From Verrucomicrobiaceae bacterium E54 (lineage in GTDB: Bacteria > Verrucomicrobiota > Verrucomicrobiia > Verrucomicrobiales > Akkermansiaceae), in contig JAKZES010000002.1 of NCBI GenBank assembly GCA_022548915.1, forward strand, positions 62,001 to 126,000: a DNA stretch of 64,000 nt. The letters are read 5' to 3'. The translations under genes and the position numbers were made by a program. The notes beneath the pieces were generated by a model. That model was not told the origin of the DNA and made no database searches. It was given only the letters and a program-made list of their open reading frames with translations. Below, one piece after another: positions 51,175-59,295 of this stretch; within the stretch, counting starts at the first letter, position 1, and every line of letters begins with the position of its first letter.

Positions 51175-52356
51175 ATGAAGATTGAGCGGGATCTGGCCCG
51201 AGAGTTGACGGAGGCTGCGGCGCGCCTGCCGATCGTCACGGTGGTGGGTCCGCGCCAGGCCGGGAAGACGACTCTGGTGAAGGCGGTTTTTCCGGACCGG
51301 ACCTACCGCACGCTGGAGGATCCGGACGTGCGTGCGTTTGCGGTGGAGGATCCCCGGGGGTTTCTCAAGGAGGTCGAGGATGGAGCGGTGCTGGACGAGA
51401 TCCAACGCGTGCCGGAGCTGATGTCCTATCTGCAGGGGATGGTCGATGCCGACCCGACGCCGGGCCGGTTCATCCTGACCGGCTCGCAGCATTTCCTGAT
51501 GATGGAAAAGGTGAGCCAATCGCTCGCGGGCCGCACCGGGATCCTGACGCTGCTGCCGCTGAGCGTGCGCGAGCTGGCCCGGTCGGGCGTCCGGGACCCG
51601 GGCACCGATGAACTCATGCAGCGCGGCTTCTATCCCCGGCTCCACGAACGCCCGCTGGATCCCTATCCGGTGTTGCGCGACTACTTTGCGACCTACGTCG
51701 ATCGCGACGTGCGACAGTTGCTGAAGGTCCACGACCTGATGGCCTTCGAGCGTTTCATGCGCCTGTGTGCCGGTCGCGTCGGCCAACTTCTCAACCTCAG
51801 CTCGCTGGCCGTCGATGCGGGGATTTCCGCCACCACCGCCCGCGAGTGGATCGGGCTGCTCGAGACCAGCTTCGTGCTCTTCCGCTTGCCGCCGTGGCAC
51901 GCCAACATCGGCAAGCGGCTGATCAAGACACCCAAGCTCTACTTTCACGACGTGGGCCTGGCCACCTGGCTGTGCGGCATCGAGGAGGCGGGTCAGCTTG
52001 CAAGCCACCCGCTGCGCGGCGCGTTTTTCGAAAACATGGCGATCGGCGAGTTGCTCAAGTCGCGCACCAACCGCGGGCGCGACCACCGCCTGCTCTTCTT
52101 CCGTGATCGGGCCGGGCACGAGGTGGACGCATTGCTGCCGTCCGGCCCCCGGCTGCTGCCGGTCGAGATCAAGTCGGGCCGCACCCTTCGCGGCGAGTGG
52201 TTCGCGGGCTGCGCCGGCCTGGACGCGCTTGCGGGCGATTTCCTGCCCACCGGCGTGGTGATCTACGGGGGCGATGAGATCCAGCGCCGCAGCTCCGGAA
52301 CGGCCTGCGGACTCTGGCAGCTCGACGAAGTCCTCCACGAAACTCTCGGTGCCTGA
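51175..52356 (+). CDS. ATPase of the DUF4143 family
   Basis: A 393-residue P-loop ATPase of the AAA-like family with a C-terminal DUF4143 domain. Walker A is VVGPRQAGKTTL (residues about 23-34), Walker B is in GAVLDEIQRVPEL (about 69-81), and sensor-like FILTGSQHF follows. The C-terminal part has the pattern LPVEIKSGRTL, resembling a restriction-endonuclease-like core (E-x-K). Such proteins are common in mobile or accessory regions; their role is unknown, although some are suspected to act in defence or toxin-antitoxin-like functions. The ATG at 51175 has no Shine-Dalgarno before it; transcription may start just upstream (leaderless). There is no partner gene beside it. Confidence 0.92.
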   Translation: MKIERDLARELTEAAARLPIVTVVGPRQAGKTTLVKAVFPDRTYRTLEDPDVRAFAVEDPRGFLKEVEDGAVLDEIQRVPELMSYLQGMVDADPTPGRFILTGSQHFLMMEKVSQSLAGRTGILTLLPLSVRELARSGVRDPGTDELMQRGFYPRLHERPLDPYPVLRDYFATYVDRDVRQLLKVHDLMAFERFMRLCAGRVGQLLNLSSLAVDAGISATTAREWIGLLETSFVLFRLPPWHANIGKRLIKTPKLYFHDVGLATWLCGIEEAGQLASHPLRGAFFENMAIGELLKSRTNRGRDHRLLFFRDRAGHEVDALLPSGPRLLPVEIKSGRTLRGEWFAGCAGLDALAGDFLPTGVVIYGGDEIQRRSSGTACGLWQLDEVLHETLGA

Positions 52357-52415
52357 ATGCGTAATCACACTCTGAAACCGTGGCGGCACAATCGCAAAGC
52401 CATGAAACCGATCCC

Positions 52416-53981
52416 ATGAAAGCCATCATCATCCCATCCCTCATCGCCGCCCTCGCACTCCCGCCGCTCGCGGCCGAACCCATTCAGGTCTTCATCCTCG
52501 CCGGTGACGAATGCGTGTTGGAAGAGGGCGTGGTCGCGGCCGACGACAAGCCGGGGACGCTCGAAAAGGTCGTCGCTTCGAATCCGGATTACGCCTTCCT
52601 GAAGAAGGATGGCGAGTGGATCACGCGCGACGACGTGTTCGTTTACGACGCCCATCCGATCCACAACAACACCGAGGCCCCCGCCCGGCCGCTGCGGGTC
52701 GTGACCGATTTCCAAAAGGGCGGCGAGAAGGGCCCGCGGATGGGAGTCGACCTGATGCTGGGTCACACGCTCGGTGAGGCCATCGAGGAGCCGGTGATGA
52801 TCTTGCGCTTCGCGACGCGGCACCCCACTTGGTTCAAGCGCGGCTCGCGCGACCTTTCCCACGACTTCCGTCCGCCCTCCAGCGGCGGTGGCAATGATCT
52901 CGACGGAAGCTGGGACGTGATCCACTTCAACTTCGGCGTCTGGGACGCGACCTACCGCGAGGCCTCGTCGAAGTATTTCTCCGGCGTCAACACGACCTCG
53001 CCCGAGGACTTCGAAAAGAACCTGCGCACGCTGGTGGCGAAGATGAAGAAGACCGGAGCGACGCTCATCTGGGGCAGTGTCACCCCGGTCTGGGAAGGTG
53101 AGGAGGGCAAGCCCAACGGCGACGAGGATGCCTACAACCGGGTGGCGGAGAAGGTGATGAAGGAGAACGGGGTCATCATCAACGACCTCAACGCCGAGAC
53201 GCGGCGCCAGGGCAAGGGAACCGGAAAGAACGTCCACAACGTCGGCAATCTCGCGCCAAAGGTGACCGAGACCGTGCTCGCCGCGCTCGAGGCGCGCGAG
53301 AACCCGACCCAGCCGCTGCCGCGCGTCCTCTTCATCGGCGACTCGATCACCGGCACCTACTGGAAGGCGGTCGAGCAGAACCTCGACGGCAAGGCGGTCG
53401 TCTTCAAGAACCCCGGCAACGGGGAGGACACCTGGAACGGGCTCGACCGGATGGACGAATGGCTCGAACTCGATCGCTACCTGCTCAACGGCCAGGCCTA
53501 CCTCGAACTGGTCGATGCGGTGAAGAAGGCCCTCGGCGAGGAGCTGGAGCGGGTCTTCCCGGGAGACGTCAGCCAGGGTGCCGAGCTGGCCGGGCTGGTG
53601 TGGTTCCAAGGCATGGAAGACGGCGGATGGGAATCCAAAGCCACCGAATACGAGACCCACCTTGCCAACCTCATCCGCGACCTGCGCAAGGATCTCGACG
53701 CCCCGGAACTCCCGGTCGTCGTCGGCGCCCTGGCCCGCAGCGACGGCAACATGACCCCCAACCAGCAGAAGGTCTTCGACGCCCAGATGGCGGTCGGCGA
53801 CCCGGAAAAACATCCGGAGTTCAAGGGCACGGTGCAAAGCATCGACACCCGCCCGATGTGCCGTCCGGCCAAGGAGTCTCCCGGCGGCCGCGACCGCTAC
53901 AAGGGCCACGCCGCATCCTACCTGGAGATCGGAAAAGCGATGGGCGAGGCGATGGTGGAGTTGCTCAAGCAAGAGCGTTGA
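52416..53981 (+). CDS. SASA esterase with inserted, circularly permuted SGNH domain
   Basis: A 521-residue secreted protein; the ATG at 52416 gives a signal peptide MKAIIIPSLIAALALPPLAA. The outer part is a SASA-type acetylesterase domain: VFILAG (24-30), DLSHDFRPPSSGG (146-158), then after a long interruption YLELVDAVKKAL, LAGLVWFQGMEDG (391-403) and the C-terminus. At its nucleophile site the usual GQSN is replaced by GDEC, so that Ser is missing. The interruption (about 162-355) reads like an SGNH hydrolase in swapped order: SWDVIHFNFGVWD and TLIWGSVTPV with NVHNVGN (His274) first, then VLFIGDSITGTYW with Ser310 and NGLDRMDEWL. In ordinary SGNH proteins the GDSI block comes first. The activity probably rests on Ser310, inferred. 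Annotated enzymes of these types deacetylate glycans. Confidence 0.75.
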   Translation: MKAIIIPSLIAALALPPLAAEPIQVFILAGDECVLEEGVVAADDKPGTLEKVVASNPDYAFLKKDGEWITRDDVFVYDAHPIHNNTEAPARPLRVVTDFQKGGEKGPRMGVDLMLGHTLGEAIEEPVMILRFATRHPTWFKRGSRDLSHDFRPPSSGGGNDLDGSWDVIHFNFGVWDATYREASSKYFSGVNTTSPEDFEKNLRTLVAKMKKTGATLIWGSVTPVWEGEEGKPNGDEDAYNRVAEKVMKENGVIINDLNAETRRQGKGTGKNVHNVGNLAPKVTETVLAALEARENPTQPLPRVLFIGDSITGTYWKAVEQNLDGKAVVFKNPGNGEDTWNGLDRMDEWLELDRYLLNGQAYLELVDAVKKALGEELERVFPGDVSQGAELAGLVWFQGMEDGGWESKATEYETHLANLIRDLRKDLDAPELPVVVGALARSDGNMTPNQQKVFDAQMAVGDPEKHPEFKGTVQSIDTRPMCRPAKESPGGRDRYKGHAASYLEIGKAMGEAMVELLKQER

Positions 53982-54211
53982 GCCCCTGACGCAGAGTGAT
54001 CAGGCTAGGGGAAGAGGTTGCTTGATGGGGAGGATTAAAAGGATCGAGAGGATGAAATTCGATGTCTGAACCTCCCATAGCCACGGGTTTCACTGACAAC
54101 AGAGAGAAAAAGAGTCCAAAGCATCCCATTCATCCTGACCATCAAGTCCATCATGCACCCGAATTCCCAGCGCTCCGCTCGATTCACTCCCTGGGTTGAT
54201 CGCCCTGGTCC
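53982..54211. other. Intergenic, no gene
   Basis: About 230 bp without a coding frame. It is less GC-rich, with purine-rich stretches such as GGAGGATTAAAAGGATCGAG near 54030 and a loosely complementary ATCCTGACCATCAAG stretch near 54140. I see no clear hairpin or terminator. Confidence 0.5.
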
Positions 54212-54256
54212 TTGACGCCGGCATCCATGGCGCTATTGTTGGTCAACAGACCAACA
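54212..54256 (+). promoter_or_regulatory. Promoter and operator of the second toxin-antitoxin pair
   Basis: TTGACG (54212-54217) and TATTGT (54234-54239), 16 bp apart, form a good sigma-70-like promoter. A perfect inverted repeat TGTTGGTCaacaGACCAACA (54237-54256) overlaps the -10 and the likely transcription start (near 54246). The antitoxin ATG is at 54260, so the leader would be about 14 bases. This is well placed for autorepression by the Phd/YefM-type antitoxin. Confidence 0.7.
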
Positions 54257-54259
54257 TTT

Positions 54260-54484
54260 ATGGAAACCATCTCCCTGCACGAAGCCAAAGCGAGGCTGTC
54301 GAGCCTCGTTTCCGAAGTGGAAAAGAGCGGAGCTAAGATCGTCATTTCCCGCTATGGGAAACCGGTTGCCGAAATCTCCCCGATCCGGAAGCGGAAGCGG
54401 ACCCAGATCGACTCGAAGCTTTCAAAGGTCACGGTAAGCGGCGACCTTACCGCGCCAACGAGCGACGAGTGGGACGATGTCTGA
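54260..54484 (+). CDS. Phd/YefM-family antitoxin
   Basis: A 74-residue antitoxin. METISLHEAKARLSSLVSEV followed by VISRYGKPVAEISP is the typical Phd/YefM N-terminal DNA-binding domain (residues 1-50), and the acidic end TAPTSDEWDDV would bind the toxin. The ATG at 54260 fits the family start; the longer frame beginning at 54212 would start within the promoter. The gene overlaps the PIN toxin by eight bases, as usual for such operons, and a perfect palindrome lies directly before it. Confidence 0.92.
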   Translation: METISLHEAKARLSSLVSEVEKSGAKIVISRYGKPVAEISPIRKRKRTQIDSKLSKVTVSGDLTAPTSDEWDDV

Positions 54485-54866
54485 CAACCTGCTGCTCGAC
54501 ACCTGCGCATTGATCTGGCTCGCCACCGGCAGCCGCAAACTGAGCGCGGACGCCAAGAAGCGCATCAATGCCGCTCCTCAGGTATTCGTGTCCGCAATCA
54601 CCGCTTGGGAGATCAGCCTGAAAAGCGAGCGCGGCGACCTCACACTTCCCGAAGAGATGGAGCAATGGTTCCCGAAGGTTCTGCTTCAGCACGATCTGGT
54701 TCTCGCCGACCTCACTCCTGAAATCCTCATCGCCGCCAACCGTCTCCCCTGGCATCATCGCGACCCAGCCGACCGCTTCATCCTCGCCACCGCCCAGCTA
54801 CGAAGGCTGACCATCGTGACCGGAGACAAACGCTTCAAAGCCTACGCCATCCCCGTGGTCGGGTGA
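54477..54866 (+). CDS. PIN-domain toxin
   Basis: A 129-residue PIN-domain ribonuclease. Acidic positions are Asp in LLLDTCALIWL, Glu in AITAWEISLKSERG, Asp in HRDPADRFI and Asp in TGDKRF. The pattern W-H-x-R-D-P-x-D-R is typical for the PIN toxins that pair with Phd-type antitoxins. The ATG at 54477 overlaps the antitoxin end. The RNA target is unknown. This pair is unrelated in sequence to the one at 25.1-25.8 kb except for the PIN fold. Confidence 0.93.
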   Translation: MSDNLLLDTCALIWLATGSRKLSADAKKRINAAPQVFVSAITAWEISLKSERGDLTLPEEMEQWFPKVLLQHDLVLADLTPEILIAANRLPWHHRDPADRFILATAQLRRLTIVTGDKRFKAYAIPVVG

Positions 54867-54876
54867 TGCTCCAACC

Positions 54877-54906
54877 ATTCGTGCGAATTCGTGTCCATTC
54901 GTGGTT
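54877..54906. repeat. Three 10-bp repeats of ATTCGTGnnn
   Basis: ATTCGTGCGA, ATTCGTGTCC and ATTCGTGGTT stand in exact 10-bp register between the toxin gene and the next sulfatase. Sequences of this kind are widespread in bacterial intergenic DNA. They could be a degenerate repeat relic; a binding site on one face of the helix is possible. Confidence 0.6.
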
Positions 54907-54929
54907 CATATCTTTCCAAACATGTGAGC

Positions 54930-56267
54930 ATGATCCGCCACTCCATCATCGCCCTCACGCTGGCCGCGGCCGTTCATGCCACGCCGCCGAACATCATCCT
55001 CATCATGGCCGACGACCTCGGCTACGGAGACCTGGGCTGCTACGGCCAGAAGGCGATCGAGACGCCGCGCCTCGACCGGATGGCGGCGGAGGGGAGAAAG
55101 TTCACCCAGTTCTACGCCGGCTCGACCGTCTGCGCCCCCTCGCGCAGCGTGCTGATGACCGGACTTCACACCGGCCACACGACCGTGCGCGGCAACGCCT
55201 CGAAGCACGCCGGCGTGAAGGGCCTCGGTGGCGCCACGGGACGTGTGCCCTTGAACGACGAGGACGTCACCATCGCCGAGGTCCTCAAGCAGGCCGGCTA
55301 CGTCACCGGCATGACCGGCAAGTGGGGCCTCGGTGAACCGGGGACCAGCGGCGAGCCGAATGCCCAGGGCTTCGACGAGTGGTTCGGCTTCCTCAACCAG
55401 CGCCGCGCCCACAACCACTACCCGGACTACCTGTGGAAAAACCGCGAACGCGTCCCGATGCCGGAAAACGAAAAAGCCGAGAAGAACTACAGCCACGACC
55501 GCTTCACCGACTTCGCCCTCGACTTCGTGCGCCGCCATCGGGACCAACCGTTTTTCCTCTACCTCCCCTACTGCGTGCCGCACGACCACTACCAGCTGCC
55601 TCCCGACGACCTCCGCTACATGGACCGGGATTGGACGAAGGACGAGAAATCCCATGCCGAGATGGTCACGCGCCTCGACCGCGATGTCGGGCGCCTTCTC
55701 GATCTGCTGGACGAGCTCAAGCTCAGCGAAAGGACGGTCGTCTTCTTCTGCTCGGACAACGGCGCGGCCCGCCGCTGGGAGGGCCGCTTCGACAGTTCGG
55801 GCGAATTGCGCGGCCGCAAGCGCGACCTCACCGAAGGCGGGTTGCGCAGCCCGATGATCGTGCGCTGGCCGGGCACCGTGCCCGCAGCGACGGTCAGCAC
55901 CGCTCCTTGGTGGGCCGCCGACATCCTGCCGACCTGTGCCACCCTGGCCGACGTGGATTCCCCCGCCGGCCTGGATGGCGCAAGTGTGGTCCCCCTCCTC
56001 ACCTGCGGTGGCAATGCATTGGGAGAGCGCTCATTCTACTGGGAATTCCACGAGCGCGGTTTCCAGCAGGCCGCCCGCATCGGTGACTGGAAGGCCATCG
56101 TTCACGGCCCCGGCAAGCCGCTCGAACTCTACCACCTCGCCGAAGACCCCGGCGAAACCAAAAACCTCGCCGCCACACACCCCGCCGAGGGCGGGCGCTT
56201 GCGGGACTTCATCGAGGGCGCCCGCACCGAATCCAAGGCATGGCCACAGAAGCCCGGCTCCCGATAG
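54930..56267 (+). CDS. Secreted type I sulfatase
   Basis: A 445-residue sulfatase with signal peptide MIRHSIIALTLAAAVHA from the ATG at 54930. Metal-binding PNIILIMADDLGYGDLGCYG (residues 20-39), formylglycine signature VCAPSRSVLMTG with Cys68, GKWGLG, and FCSDNGAARRWEGRF with the C-terminal metal ligands are all present. It belongs to the arylsulfatase A/GALNS-like group. The substrate is unknown; it probably removes sulfate from extracellular glycans. A hairpin follows the stop and a SASA acetylesterase comes next on the same strand, which may deacetylate the same kind of polymer. Confidence 0.94.
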   Translation: MIRHSIIALTLAAAVHATPPNIILIMADDLGYGDLGCYGQKAIETPRLDRMAAEGRKFTQFYAGSTVCAPSRSVLMTGLHTGHTTVRGNASKHAGVKGLGGATGRVPLNDEDVTIAEVLKQAGYVTGMTGKWGLGEPGTSGEPNAQGFDEWFGFLNQRRAHNHYPDYLWKNRERVPMPENEKAEKNYSHDRFTDFALDFVRRHRDQPFFLYLPYCVPHDHYQLPPDDLRYMDRDWTKDEKSHAEMVTRLDRDVGRLLDLLDELKLSERTVVFFCSDNGAARRWEGRFDSSGELRGRKRDLTEGGLRSPMIVRWPGTVPAATVSTAPWWAADILPTCATLADVDSPAGLDGASVVPLLTCGGNALGERSFYWEFHERGFQQAARIGDWKAIVHGPGKPLELYHLAEDPGETKNLAATHPAEGGRLRDFIEGARTESKAWPQKPGSR

Positions 56268-56315
56268 CGGGCCTCCGATGACGGAAGCCCTCCAGCATGG
56301 AGCGCCGGACAACGC

Positions 56316-56337
56316 CGGTCCCGTTCATGCGGGACCG
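56316..56337 (+). terminator. Hairpin after sulfatase gene
   Basis: CGGTCCC (56316-56322) and GGGACCG (56331-56337) form a 7-bp stem with loop GTTCATGC, about 50 bases after the sulfatase stop. There is no T-run, so its terminator role is uncertain. A REP-like GGAGCGCCGGACAACGCCGG segment lies just before it. Confidence 0.4.
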
Positions 56338-56413
56338 ACTTTCGAAACCGTGGGGCCACCCCCCGCCGTCCACCTGCCTTGACCCGAAGCCCCGGTCTGC
56401 GAGGATTGCAGGC

Positions 56414-57169
56414 GTGCTGAAAATTCTTCCCTGCCTCCTCGCCGCCCTTGTCGCTGTCGCCGTCCCGGCATTGGGAAAGCCGCCCCAGCCACAGGACCAA
56501 CCCCAGGTCTACCTCCTCATCGGTCAGTCGAACATGGCCGGGCGGGCGAAAATGGAGCAGGCGGACACCGAGCCGATCGAGCGCTGCTTCCTGCTCAACG
56601 CTGACGACGCGTGGGAGCCGGCGGCCAACCCCCTGAACCGCCATTCGACCATCCGCAAGGGCCTCGGGATGCAGAAGATCGGCCCGGGCGCCAGTTTCGC
56701 CCAAGCCATGGCCGAGAAAAACCCCGAGATCACGATCGGCCTCGTGGTCAACGCCAAGGGCGGCACCAAGATCGGGCAGTGGAAGCGCGGGACGAAATTC
56801 TACACCGAGGCGGTCCGGCGCACCCAGGCCGCCCGAAAAAACGGGACACTCAAGGGCATCGTCTGGCATCAGGGTGAAAGTGACGGAGGCGCTCCGGAAG
56901 GCTACCTCGACGCGCTCGCCCAACTGATCGCCGACCTGCGCGAGGATCTCGGCGTCGCGGACCTGCCCTTCGTCGCCGGACAGGTGAAGGACCTACCGGC
57001 CATCAACGACCAGATCGCCAAGCTCCCCGACACGGTCGAGCACACCGCCTTCATTTCATCCGAAGGGCTGAAGACCACCGACCGCTGGCACTTCGATGCC
57101 CCGAGCGTCCGCCTGATGGGTGAGCGCTACGCCGAGGCGATGATCCGATTGCAGAAGGCCAAACGGTGA
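56414..57169 (+). CDS. SASA-family sialate O-acetylesterase-like protein
   Basis: A 251-residue secreted esterase. The GTG at 56414 gives signal peptide MLKILPCLLAALVAVAVPALG. VYLLIGQSNMAGRA carries the nucleophilic Ser of the SASA family (PF03629), NAKGGTKI and KGIVWHQGESD are the other conserved blocks, and WHFDAPSVRLMG near the C-terminus holds the catalytic His. The length is normal. The enzyme would remove O-acetyl groups from a glycan. It follows the sulfatase by about 145 bases and is intact, in contrast to the aberrant SASA/SGNH protein at 52.4 kb. Confidence 0.9.
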   Translation: MLKILPCLLAALVAVAVPALGKPPQPQDQPQVYLLIGQSNMAGRAKMEQADTEPIERCFLLNADDAWEPAANPLNRHSTIRKGLGMQKIGPGASFAQAMAEKNPEITIGLVVNAKGGTKIGQWKRGTKFYTEAVRRTQAARKNGTLKGIVWHQGESDGGAPEGYLDALAQLIADLREDLGVADLPFVAGQVKDLPAINDQIAKLPDTVEHTAFISSEGLKTTDRWHFDAPSVRLMGERYAEAMIRLQKAKR

Positions 57170-57212
57170 ATCCGATGGAGACGGAAAAGCGTTTCGCTGG
57201 GGGGGGCGCGAA

Positions 57213-57275
57213 AGCTTGAAGGGGCGTCCGGCAGGATGCCGAACGCTGCCGGCGAGACGCCGGCGCTCCCCGCTT
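57213..57275. repeat. REP-like inverted sequence between convergent genes
   Basis: GGGGCGTCCGGCAGGATGCC (from 57219) and GCCGGCGAGACGCCGGCGCT (from 57250) form imperfect GC-rich hairpins. The minus-strand read of the end, GGGGAGCGCCGGCGTC, has the GGAGCGC border also seen in other hairpins of this window. Confidence 0.55.
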
Positions 57276-57288
57276 TCCGACAGCCCTG

Positions 57289-58404
57289 TCACCCCCCGTT
57301 CGCCGCCTTGTCGCGGGCCACGGCCTTCTCCCGGATCGCCTTCTTGATGTTCTCAAGGCGCTTCGGCCATTTGAAGGTGGGCGCCTTGGAAGGATCGTAG
57401 CCCTCGAGATGTCCGTGCAACCGGGTCACCGGCTTGGTGTAGCTGAACTCGGTGTCCCGGAAAACCTCGCGACAGATCGCCGCCAGAGCGGGGTCGTATT
57501 CGAGCAACTCCTTGCGGGTGTTCACATGGTTATGGTCGTGATCGTTCTCGCGATTGTCGTCGAACCACGACTGCACGCCCTCGGCAAAATACTCGAAGTG
57601 GTTCACCGCCGCATACTTCCCCTTCCACAGGCCCGCCTTCATCGCCTTGTCGTAGGTTTCCTTGAGCCGACGGTCGAAGGTCGGATCGACGTTGACCAGG
57701 CCACGCAGGTGGATGTTGTGGGCAAACTCGTGGATGAGAATGTTTTCCGCGGCGTAGGGATCGCCCTCGTAGCCGAGCAGGTTCTCCTCACCACAGGTGC
57801 AGTAGGGATCGGTCCGACTGCCGCCGGTGCCCCGGGCCCGGGCATCCCAGAAATCCTTTCCGGAAAAGTCCTCGAAGCCGTGCATCGGCTCCGCCCCCAT
57901 CCGCACGAACTCGGGGAGGTCGGTGGTGTATTCATCATGGGCCATGATGCACAGCCGCGCACCACTCAGGATCATGGCCTCCAGCACGTCGGGGCGCTTG
58001 GCCAGCATCAGGTCGGCAAGGTAGGCCGCCTCTTTCAACGCGTAGGGGTTCACCTTTTCCGAGGCCACGATCGGGAAGCCGCGCATCCGGACCACCTGCG
58101 TGTAGAACTCCGGGATGCCCTCGGTGCCGGGCGGATCGAAGCGGAAACCCTGAACGGGGACCTTGGCCGCAACCCGCATCTCCTTGCCGCCGGCCCCGCG
58201 AACCACGAACTCGTGACCGAGGGTCGTCCCGATGATCCGGCTCTCCCCGGCCGGAACGAGACCGTTGGAGACCCGCTTCCCTTCCGACTCGAGCCAGAAG
58301 ATCTCCATCTCCCGGTCGCTGCCGTTGAGGAACTGCAGCTGCGGACGTCCGGCTGCTGGACAGGCTGCCGAGAGAATCCAGATCGCAAGCAATACACGAA
58401 GCAT
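57289..58404 (-). CDS. Secreted VHL-beta-like domain plus HExxH metallopeptidase-like protein
   Basis: A 371-residue secreted protein with signal peptide MLRVLLAIWILSAACPAAG. Residues about 22-72 (LQFLNGSDREMEIFWL..., LVPAGES, TTLGHEFVVRG) resemble the beta domain of the von Hippel-Lindau protein, including the terminal H-x-F-V-V-R. The remainder has a zinc-protease-like motif ILIHEFAHNIH (His225, Glu226, His229) and, 45 residues later, NHFEYFAEGVQSWF with a candidate third ligand Glu (271 or 275). Such HEFAH...E arrangements occur in gluzincins. No known peptidase family was recognised, so activity is inferred. YCTCGEENLLG may form a small metal or disulfide site. It is convergent with the SASA esterase and alone on its strand. 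Confidence 0.75.
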   Translation of the reverse strand: MLRVLLAIWILSAACPAAGRPQLQFLNGSDREMEIFWLESEGKRVSNGLVPAGESRIIGTTLGHEFVVRGAGGKEMRVAAKVPVQGFRFDPPGTEGIPEFYTQVVRMRGFPIVASEKVNPYALKEAAYLADLMLAKRPDVLEAMILSGARLCIMAHDEYTTDLPEFVRMGAEPMHGFEDFSGKDFWDARARGTGGSRTDPYCTCGEENLLGYEGDPYAAENILIHEFAHNIHLRGLVNVDPTFDRRLKETYDKAMKAGLWKGKYAAVNHFEYFAEGVQSWFDDNRENDHDHNHVNTRKELLEYDPALAAICREVFRDTEFSYTKPVTRLHGHLEGYDPSKAPTFKWPKRLENIKKAIREKAVARDKAANGG

Positions 58405-58548
58405 GCTCCCGCTACTCGACTGACCACGCCAACCTTGCAGACGAGCGGCATTGTCAAGCCCCGGAACCTCCCGCCCCCCCGGTCCGCACCGGATTCGGAC
58501 CGATGCAGATCGCCATCAACGGGGGTGACCGTGCCGGGCCTGGGAATC

Positions 58549-58902
58549 CTACGGGCTCGTCAGGTCCAGCGCCCAGCGGTCGCCTACCCTGATGAAAAAC
58601 CAGCTCCGTCCGTCGTGCATGACGCGGATTACTGTAGGCGACTCAAGGATCGCCACCGCCGGAGTTGGCTCGGATCTGGTGGGAAAGCTGATGCTTTCCA
58701 CCAAGCCGTCCAGACTCAATCGGGCGGGTCGGAACCCTCCGCGGTTCTCCTTCCAGTCGAAGATCACCTCCTCGGCCTCCGGGGGGATCTGGTGGTCCAC
58801 CAGAAGCTCGGGCCGCAGGTAAAACTGGCGACTGCACCAAATGGTGTAGCCCAGCACTCCGGCCATCAGGATTCCGAAGACAATCGCATGCTTGCGCTTC
58901 AT
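58549..58902 (-). CDS. Small membrane-anchored hypothetical protein
   Basis: A 117-residue protein, start at 58902. A transmembrane helix at residues about 6-22 (AIVFGILMAGVLGYTIW) is followed by a soluble, probably periplasmic, beta-rich part with several Trp and Phe (DGRSWFFIRVGDRWALD at the end). No family was recognised. It is 30 bases downstream of the gene at 58933-59295 and likely cotranscribed. Confidence 0.6.
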   Translation of the reverse strand: MKRKHAIVFGILMAGVLGYTIWCSRQFYLRPELLVDHQIPPEAEEVIFDWKENRGGFRPARLSLDGLVESISFPTRSEPTPAVAILESPTVIRVMHDGRSWFFIRVGDRWALDLTSP

Positions 58903-58932
58903 AGGGGCGGGCTCCTTTCGGGGTGCCCAAGA

Positions 58933-59295
58933 TCAGCGGTGCCTCGAAATGAAGTCGATGGCGGCAAGCAGCTCGTCGGTCGACATCTCCCCGTGCTGGT
59001 AAAGGGCCCGGGCCATGGATATCAGCTCAATTTCCAAAGGTGCATTCCGTTTCCGCAGCTCGTCCTTGGAAATCGCCTTGACCCCGTATCTGGCAAAGTT
59101 GGCCGCGATCCGAACCTTGAGCAGATCCACCATGCTGGCGGCTCCCTCCTTCATGCGCTGCTCCGCCACTTCGACGACCGCGTCCAGTTCACCGGCGATC
59201 GTCTTGTCCGCCGATCGCGCCGGACCGGTGAGGACGAGGCTGAGGCAGGAAAAACCCAGAAGGGCGAAACGGTGGCTGGTGGGGATGGAGTTCAT
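58933..59295 (-). CDS. Small secreted helical hypothetical protein
   Basis: A 120-residue protein with a signal peptide (ALLGFSCLSLVLTGPARS, cleavage near residue 28) and a helical mature part of about 90 residues (ELDAVVEVAEQRMKEGAASM, LEIELISMARALYQHGEMST). No known motif. The helical pattern loosely recalls the periplasmic helices of TolC-like proteins, but this is not enough for assignment. It probably forms an operon with the membrane-anchored protein at 58549-58902. Confidence 0.6.
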   Translation of the reverse strand: MNSIPTSHRFALLGFSCLSLVLTGPARSADKTIAGELDAVVEVAEQRMKEGAASMVDLLKVRIAANFARYGVKAISKDELRKRNAPLEIELISMARALYQHGEMSTDELLAAIDFISRHR

